NCBI GenBank assembly: GCA_029255685.2
Contig: CM055318.2
Coordinates: 29,128,001-29,192,000, forward strand
DNA from: Silene conica
Taxonomy: Eukaryota; Streptophyta; Magnoliopsida; Caryophyllales; Caryophyllaceae
Direction of reading: 5' to 3'
DNA: 64,000 nt
A program made the position numbers and the translations under genes. Positions 1-12,100 of the stretch are shown one piece after another. The stretch's first letter is position 1, and each line of letters opens with the position of its first letter. Under the pieces are notes generated by a model. That model saw nothing but the letters and a program-made list of their open reading frames with translations. It was not told the DNA's origin and ran no database searches.

Positions 1-757
1 AAAAGATAAAGAACTCGAATAATAACAGATGTCGGCTACAAAGTTTCTGGGGATAGAGTTTTAGCAAAGTCTGCAGAGAGAAGCCTTAGGGTAAGAAAAG
101 CTTAACCTAATAATCTCAGAAAACCCCCTTTAAATAGACAAAAACTGAACTGAAATATTAACTCCTGTGAACACGAAGGGTCGGAAAAGTTCTCGATCGA
201 GGGAAATTTCCTCCCGATCGAGCTCTTTAGTCTTCACAAACCGGTCGATCGAAGATAGAAGGTTACTCGATCGATTCCTCTTCTTTGGCACCTTCTCGAT
301 CGATCACTTGAGCTTTTGACCGAGTGCTTTCTTCTTGGATACCTGTCGATCGAGCACAGGACAGCTCGATCGAGGACTTTTCTTCATCTGGATCCCTCGA
401 TCGAGCGCAGGACGGCTCGATCGAGGACTTTTCTCCTCGATGGGTTCTTCGACAGGCTTATAGGTTGATTCTTCACTTCAAAACTCACAATTGACATATA
501 ACCAACCGTGGTTTTTCCATCGACTAATGAAAAACAGTGCTTTGAGGCAGAAAGAGCTCGGTTTCCGCTACTCTTCGGTCACTATCTGCAAAATAGCAAC
601 ACGAACACAAAGTAGCACATAAGGGGTATAAAATGATATAAAATCACCAATTACTATGAGAATCTGCGCTAAAACAAGACTAAAAAGTCTATACAAAATG
701 CACACATCATATACCGTACTTACCGATATAATAAACTGACAAAGATCATTTCATTAA
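1..757. other. Non-coding edge with palindrome array
   Basis: No convincing ORF is present. The recognisable content is the TCGATCGA palindrome cluster at 192-445, listed separately. The rest is AT-rich and ends at ATTAA (753-757), the left target duplication of the next element. It may be the inside or LTR of a retroelement cut by the window edge, but no LTR end or primer-binding site is visible. Confidence 0.5.
192..445. repeat. TCGATCGA paired-palindrome array
   Basis: About five modules follow each other every 45-55 bp. Each has two copies of a TCGATCGA-type palindrome separated by roughly 12-20 bp. The last two (about 348-380 and 399-430) are near-identical: GTCGATCGAGCACAGGACAG versus CTCGATCGAGCGCAGGACGG, each followed by CTCGATCGAGGACTTTTC. 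The modules could fold on themselves or pair with one another. Function is unknown. The design resembles the CCGG-rich stem arrays elsewhere in this window. Confidence 0.7.
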
Positions 758-1336
758 TGATACGAGTTGGGCTGCGTGTCAATGAAGGAACGAGTTAATT
801 GAAAGTCGGAAACCAATTTAATTATTCTCGAGAATGATTAAATGTATTTCGAGGTTTGACGCGACTCGTTTCCTTACTATCTTACGGTGGACCATCAACC
901 TACAATTGATTTTCTACAACTTTGTAATTTTACCTAATAAATGGGATTAATTCCCTGTTTAAAGACTACTAATAAAGAGTCATAATTTAGTTTAATAATA
1001 ATGGTATTTAATTGGCTAATTTATGAAGAACTTTTCACTACCCTTGGTCAGTCGGCATTATAGCTATTTATAGCTTTGAGTTATTTGTACTTGGGGAGGG
1101 AATTAGAAGAAATATAAAAAACCAGAAAACTGTTTGCTTGTTTAGCAAAGTTTATCTTCGTTTATTATTCAACGCGTTTGAATATAAACTTGTTCGATCT
1201 CAAAAGGTCTTGAGTTTGTTCCTTATTGATAAATTATAGGTCTAATTTATCAAATATCCAGTTGCGACGATCTATTCGTCTGTAACGAATTGTTCATAAA
1301 ATCATAAAATCGCTTCCGCTCTTTTATTTCGCATCA
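758..1336 (+). repeat. 5' LTR of compact element
   Basis: The 579-bp repeat starts TGATACGAG and ends GCATCA. It is nearly collinear with 1949-2529. It contains an ATATAAA stretch that could be a promoter TATA box. Confidence 0.92.
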
Positions 1337-1338
1337 TA

Positions 1339-1350
1339 TGGTATCAGAGC
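1339..1350 (+). other. Primer-binding site, initiator Met tRNA type
   Basis: TGGTATCAGAGC lies two bases after the 5' LTR. It is complementary to the 3' end of plant initiator methionine tRNA, the usual primer of many plant LTR retrotransposons. Confidence 0.9.
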
Positions 1351-1583
1351 TTCGACTCTCGATTTCTCTAAATCCAAGGGTGTGTCAAAACCAAGTTATT
1401 GGTTGAGTTTTCGATTGCGATCGGAATTCAAAGATTAAACTCGAGCGAGGTAGTTCGAGGGTTAATCGGTTTTGCTTATCTAGTAGTTCTTTGTTGAAGT
1501 TCTTTTTTTCAGAAAAACAAAAAAAAAATATTACGGAAAGAAAAAAACAAAAAAAGAATGTCGGAAATTTTCTCTATGAAAAT

Positions 1584-1976
1584 ATGTACGAGGAATGTGT
1601 GGTTTTTGATCCGACATTACCTCCTTTTTACGACGATTATAGAGATGAGGTAGTTGTTGATAATGTTGTTACTTATGAAATCCAACCTCAAGCCGTTTGT
1701 TTTTGGGACGATAGTGCAGTAGCTATGGAACCTTTTTCTTGTTCAATTTTCTCGATCAACAACGAGATTCTTGAGACATTAAAAGGATGGAACGAGTTGG
1801 GTATTAACGTTAAGGGTGATTCGAGTTTATGTTTAACTTTTTGGCTAATACTCGTCATCCATGTCATTGTGAGGGCAGTGTTCATTTTTTATCCAGGCGA
1901 TTTCATGGGTCTAAGAATCGGGACGATTCTTTTTGAAGAAAGGGAGTATGATACGAGTTGGGCTACAGGTCAATGA
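1584..1976 (+). CDS. Orphan ORF inside compact LTR element
   Basis: An ATG at 1584 opens a 130-residue acidic ORF that begins MYEECVVFDPTLPPFYDD. The frame is open further upstream, but only with non-ATG starts and a lysine-rich, low-complexity leader. It fills most of the internal region and runs 28 bp into the 3' LTR before stopping. Residues about 87-110 are hydrophobic and could span a membrane. I do not recognise a gag, protease or capsid domain. It may be a remnant of a longer polyprotein or a captured sequence. Whether it is translated is unknown. Confidence 0.35.
   Translation: MYEECVVFDPTLPPFYDDYRDEVVVDNVVTYEIQPQAVCFWDDSAVAMEPFSCSIFSINNEILETLKGWNELGINVKGDSSLCLTFWLILVIHVIVRAVFIFYPGDFMGLRIGTILFEEREYDTSWATGQ
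1935..1946 (+). other. Polypurine tract of compact element
   Basis: GAAGAAAGGGAG ends two bases before the 3' LTR, where plus-strand DNA synthesis would be primed. Confidence 0.8.
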
Positions 1977-2529
1977 AGGAACGAGTTCATTGAAAGTCGG
2001 AAATCAGTTTAATTATTCCCGAGAATGATTAAATGTATTTCGAGTTTCGACACGGCTCGTTTCCTTACAATCTTACGGTGGACCATCAACCTACAATTGA
2101 TTTTCTACAACTATGTAATTTTAGCTAATAAATGGGATTAATTCCCTGTTTAAAGACTACTAATAAAGAGCCATAATTTAGTTTAGTAATAATGGTCTTT
2201 AATTGGCTAATTTATGAAGGACTTTTCACTACCCTCGGTCAGTCGGCATTATTGGCTATTTATATCTTTGAGTTATTTGTAATTGGGGAGGGAATTAGAA
2301 GAAATATAAAAAACCAGAAAACTATTTGCTTGTTTAGCAAAGTTTATCTTCGTTTATTATTCAACGCGTTTTGAATATAAACTTGTTCGATCTCAAAAGG
2401 TCTTGAGTTCGTTCCTTATTTATAAATTATAGGTCTAATTTATCAAATATCCAGTTGCGACGATCTTTTCGTCTGTAACGAATTGTTCACAAAATCACAA
2501 AATCGCTTCCGCCCCTTTATTTCGCATCA
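1949..2529 (+). repeat. 3' LTR of compact element
   Basis: The 581-bp repeat matches 758-1336 throughout, ends GCATCA and is followed by the target duplication ATTAA. Confidence 0.92.
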
Positions 2530-5500
2530 ATTAATGAGATTGACCTCACCATAAGAACTGAGAACGATTAGCATATACGACTTTAAGGTGTTTGTATGAG
2601 ACACTACAAAAGTTTTTTCTAATATACTTACATTCCAACAAAAAAAATACAAAGGAAAAATTTAAACAAAGAAATTTTCATTCAGTTTTGACGTTCGACG
2701 GCCTAATTACAAAATAAAGACCCACCCACCCGAATCCCTCTTAACTATGTTCTCAGTAGGCTTTAGCACAGTGACATCCTTCTTATTTTAGCAAGATTGA
2801 CCAGTAAAGATACAAAGACATATAAATTCTAATGACAGTTCTCATCATATGAATAGGTGATGTTTTAAAAGAAATAGAATAGAAAGTAGAGATCTTGCCA
2901 TGTTACTCAGCACAAACAGACACCTTTGCCGCATCAAAAATAGATGTTGCTAGTATACACATTTAAGTAAATAACATACTGAAGGAAAGTAATTGTAATG
3001 ACAAGTCGACAACCTACTGGACTAATACATGAGAAGAACAAATAACATACTTAAAGACCATAAAACCGCAAAAGAGCCATACCCGTCCCATTAATGTTTA
3101 AGTACTCTCCATTAAAGAGTCTTATTAGACAAGGACATGGACTCTAGTCATCCGAAACCATAGAAGAGGAAAAGCCTGTTATTAAACCCCGAGAGTTAAG
3201 CTACTAAATCACAGATGTTGCAATCACCATCATCCATACGTCCATAACATTAAATTCAAAATAAACATCTACAACTCTTGTAATTTAAACTTCAATTTTA
3301 TAATCAATTTCAAAGTTCAAACGGTCTAACACAGAAATATGAATGACAGTCATAAAAAAATTGAACATCTAATTCAATTTCCTCAAATATACATAAAAAT
3401 GAAAGTTGAATACCTAGATAGTAATATATACCTAAAGGCCCAAATCGATTTTGATTAGAATTGAAGACACCGAACTGGCGATGTATTCCGGTTAGCACCT
3501 ACTTGCAGAAAGGAATTGGTACTGGCGAAATTCGTTAGTCAAGACGAAAATCCGCCTCAACAATTATCAATTAGTTTTCATGTTGACCTAACAAATAAGA
3601 ACCCTAACTTATAGTCTCATACAAAAGTACAATTAGATTGGTGTGAATGAAAAAAGATATCTGATACCTAAGGCTTCGATGGGTCTCGTGGTGATGAACA
3701 ATAATGGGAAAGTTGGGGTGTCGAGGGAGATGGGTATGAGGGTGCGGTATCTCGGATTTAAGAAGGCGTAGTGATGGTTTAGGGTGATAATAACTAGCCT
3801 GGTAACTAGTAATGATACCTAAGGCTTCGGTTTCCACATACGTTGCCTTTTATTTATATTTGGCTTCGGTATTACCCTAATAAATGGCAACGGTCAATGC
3901 AAAACCGTTGCCTTAATTGTGTACAAAAAATACATATGGCAACGGTTTCTGAGTGGACCGTTGCCGTATGAGTTATTTCTCTCTATTTGGCAATGGTTGT
4001 TAACAAATGTTGCCTTTTCTAATAGGCAACGGTTATTTTTAATGACCGTTGCCATTTGTCCATGCCTAAAGTCATTTTTGTACTAGTGCACAATGTTATC
4101 GAAACATTGTTTTATATATTTCGTAATTCATTATCAAAACCTTTACTAAACAAACACAACCGTCGACCGCAAAGCGGAAATCCATTTTCCACATCAGCCG
4201 TATAGCCGGAATCCAAATGTACTTAAGAAATAAAGTCAAATAACATACAATTCTCCATAATTGGTTTAAAGTACCACAAACTAGCATGATCAAATCTTTA
4301 GCTACATACTAACATAAACTAACACCAACTAGTTAGCATGAAACCTAACATAAACTAACCTATGGGCGCTATACCACCGACACCTCCAAAACCAAATCCA
4401 CCGTCGTCTGGATGATTATCTTTACTGTGAGGAGGGGAAAAACCTGAACAAGTTTTATGACCCACCCCGCAACATACAACGTACATATAAGCACTACCAA
4501 CACCTGAAAACCATCTAACTGCTCACCATTTGCCAACAATGTTAAATGGTTCACCACAAACACATATAACGAAGATAAGATTGTAAAACCCCCGATTTCC
4601 AAGGAGCCATAACTTGACCTTCCTCAGTTATCGGGGATACTACCATCTCGGTTTCTCGAGGAAAGTAAATATCACCTAGACCATTACAAAACAATTATAA
4701 AGTCATTACAATTACTAAATAGTTATAACTATTATCCGAACTACAAAACAAGTGCGAGATCTATACAGTAAAATCCGATGATAACTATGATACTGATATT
4801 TGGTCGTCTCGACCCATCCCACGGCCACGCAAGCAAGCCAGCAAGCAAACACCGACACCTGAAACTACCCCACTGCTCACCATTTATCATAAGTCAATGG
4901 ATCACCGTAGGTACAGATAGTGAAGATAGCACACACAAAGGAACACCAAGTGAGTACACGTACAATAAAGAATTCAAGTAAAAAACAATGCAAGATAGAG
5001 ACTATTACGATACAGATTATACCAACATCCTCAGCTATATGTCACATGAATCAAATAACAACCTGCAGTACCGTCACAATACAACATCAATACCACCACC
5101 ATCATCTCAGCATATAATCTCCCACTTCCTCACGGGAAGGGGTATTCAGATCCTTAATGTGCACATCCCCACCGCGGCAAGAACCACGAAGGGTGATCAT
5201 AGGATTGAGAGCCATTTCCCGTCAATGGTCCCAAACATGACTTTCATATCTCATCTCATAATACTCAGGTGATATCAGTCTTACAAACACAATAATAAAC
5301 ATCGTCACATACTCATAATAGATAACTGAGTAGAGAAACCCTACCTCAAGGCAACTATGTCAGTGCAAATTTTAATCCTTTCAAGGTAAATCTTACAGGG
5401 GACCCTCTACGAATCATCCTCCTAACACATCATACGTCTTATTACTAATCAACTATATATTATAACCTAACTTATCAACTGACAAAAGAAACTATGGAAC

Positions 5501-5782
5501 TTACTTAATAAAGGCACGACAATTAGGATGATCGACGCGCGAACTAACTTCCGACAGGCAACTAAAGGATTTCGACGTGGAGGCTGGTGGTTTTTGGTGG
5601 TCAGGTGGTTGGTTGAGGCTGAGGTGTTGGTGGGTCAGGTTGTGGTGAGGAGACTAGAGACAAGTTGTTGGTATGTTTGTGTTTTGGTGATCTGCGTTGT
5701 TTTGTTCTTTATCATTTTTTTCTCAAATCATATTTAGTTTGTTTTTTGTAGGAGTATAAATAATTAGTTTAGTTTTTTATTA
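2530..5782. other. Intergenic, repeat-derived, no gene recognised
   Basis: Short ORFs here show no family resemblance and no exon-like structure. A diverged direct repeat of about 65 bp (4497-4563 and 4852-4915, sharing CTGCTCACCATTT) suggests an old tandem duplication with a spacing near 355 bp. 5110-5400 looks retroelement-like on the minus strand, but no LTR ends can be fixed. A CACTA end fragment is listed separately. Confidence 0.5.
3886..4088 (-). mobile_element. CACTA (EnSpm-type) transposon end fragment
   Basis: The right edge, read on the minus strand, is CACTAGTACAAAAATGAC, a typical plant CACTA terminus. Inside it are four inverted pairs of a subterminal motif. GGCAACGG pairs with CCGTTGCC at 3886/3905, 3938/3958 and 4025/4045, and a variant pair lies at 3989/4007. 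Subterminal repeats of this kind bind the transposase in known CACTA elements. No opposite terminus and no transposase were seen, so this is a fragment or a deletion derivative. Confidence 0.65.
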
Positions 5783-5873
5783 CTCCCTCCACACCCCTAT
5801 GATCTTCCCATTTCATTAAAATAATACTCACATATAATAGAGAAATAGAAAGATCATAGGTGTGTTGAGGGAG
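5783..5873. mobile_element. Stowaway-type MITE
   Basis: A 91-bp element has inverted ends CTCCCTCCACACCCCTATGA and a near-complement ending GGTGTGTTGAGGGAG, with TA duplications on both sides (5781-5782 and 5874-5875). CTCCCTCC ends and a TA target are the hallmark of Stowaway MITEs, which are mobilised by Tc1/mariner-type transposases. It has no coding capacity. Confidence 0.88.
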
Positions 5874-5875
5874 TA

Positions 5876-6739
5876 ATTAATAAGAGAGGTTAAGTAACAT
5901 TCGGAGCGATATTTGTCGACCAAAACAATGGTGAATGAACAAATGTTATTCTACAAAAAACAGTACTGGAGTAACAATTTACGCAAGTGATATAAAGAGA
6001 AAAAAAGAAAAGAAAATCAAATCAAAAGAATGAATAGAATCAACAACATCAAAGCTTAATCTAGCCGCTATGAATTAGCCAAAGCATCAACTAACCTACT
6101 CCAGAAGTATAAAACCCCAAAAAAAGAAAAGGAAAAAATTACTAATCTTTGTTTCAGCCCAATCGATGGTGATTAGATCACCTCACAAGCTTAATCACCT
6201 CCTTCTTTTGCCTATTCATCCTCCAGGAAATTTAATTTCCATAAACCCTATTTACTCTACCCAAAAAGCACAATTAATTATCATCCTTTTTCCCAATTTT
6301 TCGATTCTCTCATTTAGCCTTGCTTAAGTTATTATTTAAGGATTTAGGAGAGATTCTGCAGAAATCAAGCAAGCTTGTCCTCTTTGTTTTCTGTTCACAT
6401 CGGTCACTCTGCGTATATCTGCTTGAATTAGGGAGGTTTTTTTATTACTGTGACCGGTCCTTCCATCTTTGCCCAAAGGACTGTCTGCTCATCACTGTTG
6501 GTGGTTTTCTACACTTTTGCGACCCACACCTCGGAGTACAAACAAGATCCCCTTTATCCTGGGGTATTTTTCCTCCTTTATCCTCCAGTTTTGCTCTCTT
6601 TCCCTCAATTAGCCTCTCTTTCGCTGCCTATATAAGAAAGTGTCTTGTGTCTGAATATCCTGCACCTCTTTCATCCCCTTTCTTTCCATAATTTTCTCTT
6701 CTAGCATCTCTAATTTGGTTTTAGGTCTGAGTTTTTTTT
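5876..6739. other. Intergenic and probable LINE-1 5' leader
   Basis: No gene is recognised. The pyrimidine-rich part nearest 6740 is probably the 5' untranslated region of LINE-1, but the 5' boundary cannot be set because no clean target duplication pairs with the sequence after its poly-A tail. Confidence 0.4.
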
Positions 6740-9195
6740 ATGAAGTCTAAATTAAGTTTTGTAAATGCTTTACTACAATAAAATCCTCCTTCTCCGGTAA
6801 TTCAGGTTGACGAGGTTGGACCTTCGAACCCCTCTTTGGAGGTTCCTGGTGGGGCCCAGCCAGGGAATCAACACACTGAGATACCGCCGACCTCTTTGGA
6901 GCAGGACGAGAATGTTGAGTCAAGTCAAATTGTTAGCATCCATGACCTTCCTGAAGTTAAAAACGAAATTATTAAGTTAACTAAGTCTTGTTTGGTTGGT
7001 CAAATGTTACAGTTCTCTGTTGATTACAAGCTGATTACTGCTCGTCTTAGAATCAAGTGGGCTTTTGCTGCTGGTAGTATTGACTTTTTGGATATGGGTA
7101 ACCAGTGGGTACTTATCAAATGTGCTAAACCAAATGATAAAGAGCGTATTTGGCGTGATCGACCTTGGCATGTCTAAGGCGATCTCTTTGTCATTAGTCA
7201 ATGGAGACCTATGTTTGATCCCTATTGCGAGTCTATAACTCACGTTGCTGTTTGGGTCAGACTCCCTCGCTTTCCTATTGAGTTAGCTAGTTTTGTTCAT
7301 ATCTGCAAACTTTTTGAAGCTAATACGGTTGGCAAACTCATTAAATTAGATATTTGTACTCAAGAAAAATTTAAGATGAAATTTGCAAGAGTCTGTGTCT
7401 GTGTTAATGTGACTGTTCCTCCAGTAGCATATGTTGAAACTGATGGTATTGGTAGTCTAAACAAGGCTTTTGTAGTCTGGTATGAGGATTTTCCAGTTGG
7501 TTGTTCCTGTTGTGGGTCTCTCTCTCACATTATTGATATTTGTCCCTTACTATATCTTCTGAAAAGGGAAAATAAGATTTTTATTAAAAAAGAACCTAAG
7601 ATGTTTGAACGTGCTGAGTCTATTTTGGCGAGAGCCTCTTGGGTAGCATCCCATGGAATCACGACTGAGACGGCTGATGTGATCCATGCCCCAATGAGGA
7701 GTGTGCCTAAGACTAAAGCTAAAGTTACAACCAAAAAAGTTCCTGCGCCACAGTCCACTTCTCAGAAAAAGAACAAGCAAAGTGTCTTCCCTAAAAACAC
7801 AAAAAAAGATAGTGTCTCTAACAAAGGCATTACGATTAATGAACCGTCTGAAATGCCTATTAAAATCTCTGATTCACACCATAAGAATAAGGGAAAAGGC
7901 AAAGAAAAAATGGTGAAAGAAAGAGGCGATGTTTCAATGAAGACTATGCTTTCAAATGAATCTGTTATAGTCCATGCTTCTGTAAAAATGTCCTTAGATG
8001 AAGGTCTTATTGAATCTAGTTTAGACAAAGGAAAAGAATTGTTAGTGCTTAATTTAAATCCTAATCCTTTGTCTTTAGCTCTTATTCCTGATTTTAGTCC
8101 AGCACCACCTTGTCTAGAAACAGATGCAAGAGAGATTATGTGCTCCAACCCTTTCTATCTTCTTGGGGAGAATTTGCCAACAGATATGGTAGCACCCGAT
8201 GCCTTAGCTGAGTATGTGTACGATGATGATGATCTAATTGCTGATGATGATGTTTTAGCCGAATGCTCTTTCAACTCCCTTACTTCGTCAAGCTCTTTTG
8301 TCCATAAGATCGGTTATCTTGATGTAAATAGTGCCAAGTGCGCTTCTACATCCTTGGAGTCGGGTTCGTCTAAAAGAAAGATGGATGATGTGGAGGAAGT
8401 TGATTCGGTTTCAACTTCATCCAAGCGCACAAAGAACTAATGGAGCTAGTCTTGCTCTTTTTTCACTGTCAAATTTTGTTAATGGTAGTCCTTTTTTTTA
8501 TGCGGCTGTTCGTGAAACAGTACGCTTGTATTGTTATCGTCTGTAATACTTTTGTACTGTACTTCTATGCTGCCTCGTTTTGCTGGTTTCTTTTGCTTTG
8601 GGAAGTAGTTTGGACTATCTTGTGGGAAAAAGAGACTCTCTGTTTTGTGTGCTTAGTTTTAGAGTGTGTTTTTGTTAGAAGGCATACTTGCTATGCTTTC
8701 CCCTTCCATGAGGTTCTTCAGCTTGTATTTATTTACTAGTCATGGATTATGTATGCAATTTGTTTACTTATTTCCTCTCTTTTGCACTTTTTAAGTTGTC
8801 TTTCGTCAATATCGCTTGTAAACTATGGTAAGTTGTATGACCTTTCTTTGAATTTACTATATGTTAAAGATGATGGTTTGATGATAGGGGCTGTTGTGAG
8901 ACAAATTGAGTGTCTGACAAATCTGGAAATATTTTCTCAAGAGCGTAAGTTTGGCTTGGCATTTGATGAGAGTTTGTTATCAATTATTTTACCTTGGAAC
9001 AGGCCTTTTGTTTTTGACTTGTCTTTGCAATCTCTCTATAGCTGCACTTTTGTCCTTCACCTTTTGAGTATGGCTACAAGTCTCTTTTTAGAATATTGTT
9101 CACAATCGATTGTGCATCATTTTCTTTCATGTAGCGCTTTCGGGTACAAGTCTATTTTTAGAAAATTGGTTACAAATATAATTTGTCCCAAATGA
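6740..9195 (+). pseudogene. LINE-1 ORF1 (DUF4283 / zinc-knuckle protein), broken
   Basis: ORF1 of plant LINEs encodes a nucleic-acid-binding protein. An ATG at 6740 opens the frame, but stops occur at 6779 (TAA) and 7175 (TAA), both in the same frame as the main body 7211-8440. The body has a DUF4283-like region (WRPMFDPYCE, VWVRLPRFPIELA) and a CCHC knuckle with exact CX2CX4HX4C spacing (CSCCGSLSHIIDIC). The lysine-rich remainder ends at a stop at 8438. Another frame, 8749-9195, ends in a TGA that overlaps the ORF2 ATG. In LINE-2 ORF1 also runs about 550 codons past the knuckle, so the original ORF1 probably reached 9195 and the 8438 stop follows a frameshift. That last step is inference. 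Confidence 0.8.
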
Positions 9196-12100
9196 ATATT
9201 GCTTTTTGGAATGTTAGAGGTACAAAAAGAAAGAATTTTGCTGAAGAGCTAAATTTCTTTTGTCATCAAATGGAATTAAAATGTTAGCTATTTGTGACAC
9301 TAAATCAACTTCTGCGCCCGGACCCCACCTTATACCAAATTTTGGATTTAATTCTTGTGATTTTATTCCTAGTATTGGATTATCAAGTGAGATTTGGCTA
9401 TTTTGGAAAGAATCTGTATCCATGACCTTTTCGTTAATTGTCACGTTTAAGTCGAATAGATTCATTGCTTGTGAAGTCTGTGATTTAACTATTAATGTCA
9501 AATTTTGCCTCATTTTTGTTTATGCTTCGGCTCAACCATCTGAGAAATCAGAATTTTGGAGCGAATTTCAAAGATTTGTCCTTAATCTTAATTTGCCTTT
9601 TTATTACTAGGGGATCTTAACGAGATTAAGAGCCCGAGTGAAAAAGAAGGGGGTGCAATCGTTACCAATGCACGTTGTTTAAGATTAATTAATTTTTTAA
9701 ATAATACCAATTCTATAGATCTCCCTTTTCTCAGGTAACTTTTTTACTTGGAGGAAAAGGAAATGTGGGTCTGCCGATCTGATAACGTTTTTGAAATTCT
9801 CGATAGAGCTTTAGCATCCCCTGATTGGATGAGTACGTATTTATCCAAATACGCAATTTATCCACCATGCCTTTACTAGTTCCGACCATTGTCCTATCTC
9901 TGTAAAGTTTCATGACCAAGCCCATGCGAAAGCTCCTCCTTTTAGTTTCGAGCTTATGTGGACCCTTCGAGACGATTTTAGTAAATTAATTAAAAAGTGT
10001 TGGCAACACCAATTTCAGGGATCCTATATGTTTTGCCTTTCTCAAAAATGTAAATTTCTAAAGCAAAAGGCTAAAAAATGGAATCAATCTACTTTCGGAA
10101 ATATTTCTAGACAACTTTCTATAGCTGGAAAAAAGTTATAAAATATACAAAACCAACTTGGTTCATCCCATATTACGGCTCTAGAATTTGCTCAGTTGAA
10201 ATGGCTGAAAAAACGTGATGCCTTGCTAGATTACAAGCGCATTTATTGGCAACAAAAAAATTGTATAAATAAAGCTAATTTTGGAGATAGTAATACCAAA
10301 TATTTTCAAAATCATGCCACTATTAGACGAAGCAGAAATGGGATTAAGCAATTCATAAATAGAAATGGTGCTTATATTACGGATCCAGACCTTATTAAAC
10401 AAGAAATATCTGACGAGTTTGAACTTAGGTTTTCAAAGAATCAAAGTTGTCATTTTGACGAAAATGACGACTTTAAATCTATTAACGGATTAATTTCAGA
10501 CGAAGATAATAATTTCCTTACAAGTAATATTAGTGTGGAAGAGGTTAAACAAACTGTATTTAGTTTAGCCGCAAATAAAGCTCCAGGTCCCGATAGATTT
10601 CCTATAGAATTTTTTCAAAAATATTGGGATATTGAAGGAAACTCGGTAACTAAAGCGGTTTTAGCTTTTTTCCATTCAGGAAAATTACTAAAAGAAATAA
10701 ATCATACTTTCATAACATTAATTCCTAAAATTGATAATCCTCAAACAGCAAATCATTTTCGACCTATTAGTCTTTGTTCAACAATCTATAAAATTATTTC
10801 GAAAATCCTAGCTACTTGTCTTCGCAGTGTCTTGCATAAGATAATCCACCCGTTTCAAGGGGCCTTTACGCCAAATCGCTTTATTCAAGATAATATTCTT
10901 CTTGCCCACGAGATTTTTAACTCGTTTAAACGTAAAAAAGGTAAAGGGGGTTGGATTGCAATTAAACTTGATATGGAGAAAGCATACGACCGATTAGAAT
11001 GGAGCTTCATTGAGGAAACATTTAAGCAAATGGGATTTAGTATCAAATGGACTTCTTGGATTATGGAATGTATAAAAACTGTCTCGTTCTCAGTGTTAGT
11101 AAATGGAAGACCCGGAGACGTCTTTAGACCCACTCGTGGTATTAGACAGAGAGACCCACTCTCCCCGTATATATTTATTATGTGCGCGGAAATTTTAGTA
11201 AGATCTCTACAAAAGAATAGTGTTCTTAGTTCTAGTGATATTGACATTAGAATTGGATCTGGGATTGAGAAAATCCTTTTCTTACTTTTGCGGATGACAC
11301 GATCATTTTCGCTAAAGCCTCTAACCAAAGTTGTAGAACCATTAAGTCTATTTTAGATAATTTTTGCACAATTTCAGGACAATTTGTTAATTTTGACAAA
11401 TCAACGTTTCAATGCACTAGAAATATTGAGCGACCCCAACGAGAATCCTTTAGAGGTATTCTCCGTATGAACGAGGAAGCTCATTTGGGTAAGTATTTAG
11501 GATGTCCTATAATAGATAGCAGAGTAACTAAAAATACTTTCGAAAGTATTATTCAATCTTCTTGCACCCAGTTATCGAAATGGAAAGCAAATTCTTTATC
11601 ACAAGCAGGTAGACTAGTTCTGATCAATGCTAATTTAGCCTCGAAGGGAACTTTTCAAATGCAAAGCTTTCTTCTTCCCTCATCAATCCATAAGAGATTA
11701 CATAAGATTAACAGAGATTTTCTTTGGAATAAGAATCCTTCACAACGCTCCCCTAATTTGATTGGTTGGCATACAGTTTGCTTACCGAAATCGATTGGTG
11801 GATTAGGAATAAAATCTTCTGAAACCGCTAATAAAGCCCTTCAAATGAAACTTCTATGGAAAATCCTCATGGATAAGGAAAGTATATGGGTTAAAGTGAT
11901 AACTAAAAAATACTGAGAAAGTGTTCACTATTTGATCATAAGCCTAACTTAGTCTCTTCTTGGCAATGACGTAAGCTTATGAATCTTCGGACTCTCTTTA
12001 GAAAATGATTGAGATGGCAGGTAGGTAATGGTAGCAATATTAAGTTTTGGTCTGATAATTAGGTTTTCTCGCAACCACTTACCAGCATTTCGAGTGATGA

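Larger units (their letters stand above)
758..2529 (+). mobile_element. Compact non-autonomous LTR retrotransposon (TRIM-like)
   Basis: Two direct repeats of about 580 bp (758-1336 and 1949-2529) begin TGATACGAG and end TTTCGCATCA. They flank an internal region of only about 612 bp. A primer-binding site for initiator Met tRNA follows the left LTR after two bases, and a purine tract precedes the right LTR. The 5-bp duplication ATTAA is perfect (753-757 and 2530-2534). No gag or pol domain is recognised, so replication must depend on proteins from elsewhere. The LTRs differ at roughly two dozen sites by eye, so the insertion is not very recent. The superfamily cannot be assigned; the LTRs are long for a classic TRIM. 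Confidence 0.92.

Noticed and set aside
758..2529. Cassandra-type TRIM
   Set aside because: The LTRs show no 5S rRNA promoter sequence and are longer than Cassandra LTRs.
5528..5737. Short ORF with GGTGGTTGG-rich text as a gene
   Set aside because: Low complexity, no family resemblance and no exon context.
6320..6691. ORF of 123 residues before LINE-1
   Set aside because: Pyrimidine-rich leader composition; no conserved motif; different frame from ORF1.
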